Of a stretch of DNA of 64,000 nt, positions 58,488-64,000 are shown piece by piece (within the stretch, counting starts at the first letter, position 1; every line of letters begins with the position of its first letter). Position numbers and translations under genes: made by a program. Where the stretch lies: positions 310,001 through 374,000 of the forward strand of contig NZ_JAAIYA010000011.1 in NCBI RefSeq assembly GCF_010894405.1. Reading direction: 5' to 3'. The stretch comes from Pyxidicoccus caerfyrddinensis. Lineage in GTDB: Bacteria; Myxococcota; Myxococcia; Myxococcales; Myxococcaceae. The notes below the pieces were generated by a model. That model saw only the letters and a program-made list of their open reading frames with translations. It made no database searches and was not told the DNA's origin.

Positions 58488-59939
58488 CTAGTGCGTGGAG
58501 GCCGGGGCCGCGCCGTGGGCCGGAAGGCCGTGGGCCGCGTGCGCGCCGGCGGGCAGTCCGTGCCCGTGGTCGTCATGGCCGTGGGCGCCATGGGCGCCGC
58601 CGTGCGCCCCGCCCTCCGCCGGTTCCTTGGTCGTCATCGTCAGCACCATGATGAAGGCAATCTCCAGCATGCCGACGATGGCCAGCGCCCGCAGGGACGG
58701 GTCCCACAGCACCAGCGCGCCGCTGACGAACACGTTCACCAGGCCCATGGGCAGGAGGATCTTCCAGCCCAGCGACTGGATCTGGTCATAGCGGAAGCGG
58801 GGGAACGTCCAGCGGATGAGCAGCTGCACCCAGATGAGGAAGACGACCTTCAGCCAGAACACCGTGCCGAGGATGGCCCCGTACAGCCAGCCCTGCTCCT
58901 GCATCAGCGGCTGGCTCGCCAGCCACTCGCCGCCGAAGGGCAGGTGGTGCCCGCCGAGGAAGAGCGCCGTCGTCACGCCGGCCAGCACCACGACTTCCAC
59001 GAACTCGGAGATCATGAAGAGGCCGAACTTCATGCCGGAGTACTCGACGAAGTAGCCGATGATTTCGGACTCGCCCTCGGGCAGGTCGAACGGGGCGCGC
59101 TTGGTCTCCGCGAAGGACGCGGCGAAGAAGCCGAGGAAGCCCAGCGGCTGGAGGAGGATGCCCCACGCCGGCAGGCCGAGGTCGAAGGCCCCGTCGGTGC
59201 GCCACAGGTACTGCGCCTGGCCGGTGCCGCTGGCGACGGCCGAGCCCAGCTCACCGACGATGGTGGGCAGCTGCACGGAGGAGAAGGCGAGGAACAGGCC
59301 CACCAGCGACAGGCCCAGCGCCACCTCGTACGAAATCATCTGCGACGTGGCGCGCACGCCGCCCAGCAGCGCGAACTTGTTGTTGGAGGCCCAGCCCGCC
59401 AGCGCGGTGCCGTAGACGGCCAGCGAGGCGATGGCGAGCACGTACAGCATGCCGAAGTCCGGCGTGGCCACCACCATGTCCACCTGGTGCCCGAAGACAT
59501 TCACGGTCGGGCCGGCGGGCACCACGGCGAACAGGGCGAAGACCGGGGCGAAGGCGAGGATGGGGCCCAGGTTGAACAGGAAGCGGTTGGCCGTCCCCGG
59601 GATGAGGTCCTCCTTCGTCAGCATCTTGAGGACGTCGGTGAGGATGTGCGGCAGGCCGCCCAGCGCGCGGTTCTTCAGGCCGGGCAGGTTGATGCGCGCG
59701 CGGTTGGGGCCGACGCGGTCCTGGATGTAAGCGCTCCACTTGCGCTCCGCCATCGTCAGGAGCGTGGCAATGATCATCACGAAGACGAGGATGAGGAAGA
59801 GGATGTTGGTCAGCCGGCTGGCGCCGGCGAACCCGTGCTCCTCCACCAGCCCGCCCACGGCGTACGCCGCCGCCGCCACCCCGAAGATGGTGACGACGAT
59901 GGTGACGCAGGCGGTGAGGATGGTCAGTACGCGGCTCAT
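58488..59939 (-). CDS. nuoH: NADH-quinone oxidoreductase subunit H
   Basis: Membrane subunit that forms the quinone site together with NuoB and NuoD. 483 residues with about eight or more helices. ERKWSAYIQDRVGPNRA, the quinone-pocket EGESEIIGYFVEYSGMKF and RWTFPRFRYDQIQSLGWK are diagnostic. A C-terminal tail of about 45 residues, absent from E. coli NuoH, is rich in His, Gly and Ala (AHGAHGHDDHGHG). It follows nuoG by 2 bp. Confidence 0.96.
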   Translation of the reverse strand: MSRVLTILTACVTIVVTIFGVAAAAYAVGGLVEEHGFAGASRLTNILFLILVFVMIIATLLTMAERKWSAYIQDRVGPNRARINLPGLKNRALGGLPHILTDVLKMLTKEDLIPGTANRFLFNLGPILAFAPVFALFAVVPAGPTVNVFGHQVDMVVATPDFGMLYVLAIASLAVYGTALAGWASNNKFALLGGVRATSQMISYEVALGLSLVGLFLAFSSVQLPTIVGELGSAVASGTGQAQYLWRTDGAFDLGLPAWGILLQPLGFLGFFAASFAETKRAPFDLPEGESEIIGYFVEYSGMKFGLFMISEFVEVVVLAGVTTALFLGGHHLPFGGEWLASQPLMQEQGWLYGAILGTVFWLKVVFLIWVQLLIRWTFPRFRYDQIQSLGWKILLPMGLVNVFVSGALVLWDPSLRALAIVGMLEIAFIMVLTMTTKEPAEGGAHGGAHGAHGHDDHGHGLPAGAHAAHGLPAHGAAPASTH

Positions 59940-59941
59940 GG

Positions 59942-61818
<1,877 letters not shown>

Positions 61819-61822
<4 letters not shown>

Positions 61823-63075
61823 TGCTCGACCTCGCCGCCGATCATGTTGATGGTGTCGAAAGTGGGGATGAGGTCCGCCAGCATCTTGCCTTCGATGATG
61901 TGCGGCACCGCGGCCAGCACGGGGAAGCCCGGGGCGCGCACGTGCACCTTGTACGGGCGGCCGCTGCCATCGCTCACGATGTACCAGCCCAGCTCACCGT
62001 TGGACGCCTCGGTGGAGTCGTAGACCTCGCCGGCGGGCACCTGGATGCCTTCCATCACCAGCTTGAAGTGCGACATCACGCCCTCGATGGTGCCGTACAC
62101 CTCCGGCTTGGGCGGCAGGGCGATGCGCCAGTCATCCACGATGATGGGGCCGGCGGGGATGGTGTCCATCGCCTGGCGCAGGATGTGGATGGACTGACGC
62201 ATCTCCTCGAGGCGGACGAGGTAGCGGTCGTAGTTGTCGCCGTGCTCGCCGACCGGCACCTTGAAGTCGAACCGGTCGTAGACCCAGTACGGCTTCGCCT
62301 TGCGGATGTCGTAGTTGACGCCGCAGGCGCGCAGGGCCGGGCCGGTGTAGCCGAAGTCGATGGCGTCCTCGGCGCTGATGACGCCGGTGCCCTTGGTGCG
62401 GTCCACGAAGATGCGGTTGCGCGTGAGCAGCCCGTCCATCTCGTCGATGAGCTCCATGCCGCGGTCCAGCGACTTGTGGACCTTTTGAATCCAGCCCTCG
62501 GGCAGGTCGCGGTTGATGCCGCCCACGCGGCCGAAGCTGGTGGTCAGCCGGGCGCCGGTCAGCTCGGCGGTGCGGTCATGGAGCAGCTCGCGGAACTCCA
62601 TGGCGAAGAGGAACGGCGCGAAGCCGCCCAGCTCCAGGCCGGTGGCGCCCACGCACGTCAGGTGGTCCGTCAGCCGGTGGATTTCGGAGCCGATGACGCG
62701 GATGTACTGGGCGCGCTCGGGAATCTCCAGGCCGATGAGCTTCTCCACGGCGTTGAGGAACCCGAAGTTGTTCATCATCGCGGACAGGTAGTTGAGCCGG
62801 TCCGTGTAGGGCAGGCACTGCGTCCACGTGACGTTCTCGCAGCTCTTCTGGAAGCCGCGGTGGAGGAAGCCGATCTCCGGGTCGATCTTGACGATGGTCT
62901 CACCCTCGAGCTCCACCTTCAGGCGCACGGTGCCGTGCGTGGCGGGGTGCGAGGGGCCCATGTTGATGACCATGCGCTTGGTCTGGAGGTGGGCCTCCAG
63001 CTCCGACTCGTGGGCGTACGCGTCGGTGTCCGGATTGGGCGTTTCGGGGGCGTGGGGCTTGGCGTGGTCAGCCAT
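61819..63075 (-). CDS. nuoD: NADH-quinone oxidoreductase subunit D
   Basis: The 49-kDa-type subunit forming the quinone pocket. 418 residues. MGPSHPATHGTVRLKVELEGE, IGFLHRGFQKSCE, YTDRLNYLSAMMNNFGF, GGINRDLPEGW and LIPTFDTINMIGGEVEQ are family landmarks; the quinone-binding His of the HPATHG loop and the Tyr of YTDRL are present. An N-terminal tail of about 25 polar residues is added. It is separate from NuoC (fused in E. coli) and follows it by 15 bp. Confidence 0.97.
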
Positions 63076-63090
63076 GGTGTCCTCAGCAGA

Positions 63091-63624
63091 TCAGGAGAGC
63101 CCGCTGGTGCCGGGGCCGCGGAAGATGTCCTTGATGGGGCGCTCGGGAATGAGCGGCTGCCGGTCTCGCAGCGCGTAGTCCTTGCGCAGGGGGTGACCCT
63201 GGAACTCCTCGTAGAGGAGGATGCGGCGCAGGTCCGGGTGCCCGTCGAAGCGGATGCCGTAGAAGTCGAACGTCAGGCGCTCCCACCAGTTGGCGCCCCG
63301 GAACAGCGGCGTCAGAGAGGGGACCACGGGCTGGCTCTCGCTCACCCGCACCTTGAGGCGCACGTGCTCGTGCCGCTTGAGCGAGTAGAGGAAGTAGACG
63401 ACCTCGAAGCGCGGGTCGTTCTCCGCCAGGTGCAGGCGGTCCACGGCGTCGATGGAGCCGAAGAGCTTGAACTCCAGCTCCGGGTCGTTCTTCAGGAAGG
63501 CGGCGACCTTCGGAAGAGAGTCGGCATGGATCACGGCCCAGGCGCCGCCCGTCCGGTCCACGTAGCGATCCGCCACCGCCTCTGGGAGCTGGGCGGAGAC
63601 CCTGTCCAACGCGAAAGTGCTCAA
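63091..63624 (-). CDS. nuoC: NADH-quinone oxidoreductase subunit C
   Basis: 30-kDa-type peripheral subunit, 177 residues. VVYFLYSLKRHEHVRLKVRV, WWERLTFDFYGIRFDGHPDLRRILL and the C-terminal DIFRGPG are diagnostic. The start is TTG 63624 with only a weak GGG upstream; no better in-frame ATG or GTG exists before the conserved region. First gene of the operon, behind a strong promoter. nuoA and nuoB, which normally precede it, are absent here. Confidence 0.94.
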   Translation of the reverse strand: MSTFALDRVSAQLPEAVADRYVDRTGGAWAVIHADSLPKVAAFLKNDPELEFKLFGSIDAVDRLHLAENDPRFEVVYFLYSLKRHEHVRLKVRVSESQPVVPSLTPLFRGANWWERLTFDFYGIRFDGHPDLRRILLYEEFQGHPLRKDYALRDRQPLIPERPIKDIFRGPGTSGLS

Positions 63625-63661
63625 GGGGAACCCAATGACTGAAGGGAGAAGAATTCGCGGC

Positions 63662-63691
63662 GTTATAAGGACCCCCGGAGGGGGGCGTCAA
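63662..63691 (-). promoter_or_regulatory. near-consensus sigma-70 promoter of nuoCDGHI
   Basis: On the minus strand TTGACG (complement of 63686-63691), an 18-nt spacer and TATAAC (complement of 63662-63667; TTATAA with 17). Initiation near 63655 gives a leader of about 30 nt. A CCCCC-GGA-GGGGG inverted repeat lies in the spacer (63672-63684). Confidence 0.75.
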
Positions 63692-63790
63692 CGTAAACCC
63701 TCAACCATGTAGGCCACTTAGGAGCCCCAGAAGCCCGTGTTGGGTGAACGGGGACCAGGGGGCCATCCGCACCCCGCGCGAGGGAATGGA

Positions 63791-64000
63791 TCACAGGGGC
63801 GCACCCGCCGTGTCGGTCAGCATGGCCGGGACCTGGATGGGGACGAAGGTGGCCACCGGCTGGCTCTTGCCGGGCACCGGGGCCTGGGTGACGGGCTCCC
63901 ACTGGAAGCCCGTGCCGGCGCGATCCCGGGTGGCCTGGGAGACGAGGACCGGGACGCCGGCCTTCTTGGTCAGCCCCTCGATCCGGCTGGCCAGATTCAC
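63791..64000 (-). CDS. class III adenylate/guanylate cyclase, C-terminal fragment (partial, N-terminus off window)
   Basis: The last 69 codons of a gene entering from the right edge. VNLASRIEGLTKKAGVPVLVS is the end of a class III cyclase domain, with the transition-state Asn and Arg both present. After about residue 40 it continues VTQAPVPGKSQPVATFVPIQV, the usual cyclase domain tail, then a short end. The rest, including the metal site and any sensor, is outside the window. Confidence 0.85.
   Translation of the reverse strand: MNLASRIEGLTKKAGVPVLVSQATRDRAGTGFQWEPVTQAPVPGKSQPVATFVPIQVPAMLTDTAGAPL

Overview
The window is GC-rich chromosomal DNA from a fruiting, gliding delta-proteobacterium of the Myxococcaceae (Myxococcus, Corallococcus or Pyxidicoccus type). 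The grounds are the gene content: an operon with the exact composition of the Myxococcus xanthus Che4 chemosensory pathway, an MglA-type Ras-like GTPase, a Hanks-type kinase, many lipoproteins, DUF4388, and several CHASE2-linked cyclases. Nearly all the sequence is coding. I see no tRNA, rRNA, CRISPR array, insertion sequence, prophage or replication origin.

Layout. 1-1751 (-): Ser/Thr kinase, C-terminus off the left edge. 2001-9107 (+): che4-type operon (CheW, CheR-TPR, receptor, CheY, CheW, CheA-REC), with a convergent degenerate histidine kinase (9114-10118). 10359-13822 (+): heparinase-fold protein and nucleotide-sugar dehydrogenase, behind a sigma-54-like promoter. 13950-18588: exported TldD-like protein, OmpA-like protein, hybrid kinase. 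18726-22903: zincin lipoprotein coupled to an alkaline-phosphatase-superfamily enzyme, DUF4388 protein, MglA-like GTPase. 22900-25239 (-): anmK and murQ (peptidoglycan recycling) and rpmB. 25344-29921: FAD oxidoreductase, membrane protein, HAD phosphatase, 3-hydroxyisobutyryl-CoA hydrolase, small orphan. 30152-32342 (-): purM-purN-DUF523, tightly overlapped. 32415-36280 (+): cAMP module of cyclase, cyclic-nucleotide-binding regulator and phosphodiesterase. 36353-39835 (+): accD, folC, alpha/beta hydrolase. 39936-44575 (+): AMIN-domain protein with a repeat-rich coil, lptD, small HTH regulator. 44735-50476: lipoprotein, TetR plus crotonase, M23 peptidase, two further genes. 50619-52365 (+): five short single- or few-helix membrane proteins in one operon. 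52540-57409: two orphans, a second CHASE2 cyclase and a small ferredoxin. 57651-63624 (-): nuoC-D-G-H-I behind a near-consensus promoter. 63791-64000 (-): tail of a third class III cyclase.

How it fits together. The themes are surface behaviour (Che4, MglA-like GTPase, polysaccharide genes), cell-envelope construction and turnover (LptD, AMIN protein, M23 peptidase, AnmK/MurQ, OmpA-like protein, small membrane proteins), cyclic-nucleotide signalling (three cyclases, a receptor, a phosphodiesterase) and core metabolism (purines, malonyl-CoA, folate, complex I). Points most worth following up are the self-contained cAMP make-sense-destroy trio, a second cyclase whose catalytic Asn is replaced by Gly, the MglA-like GTPase translationally coupled to anmK, histidine-rich tails on two complex I subunits, a kinase whose ATP-binding motifs are lost, and a four-copy repeat behind the small-membrane-protein operon. 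Functions are inferred from protein motifs read by eye; no database search was run.
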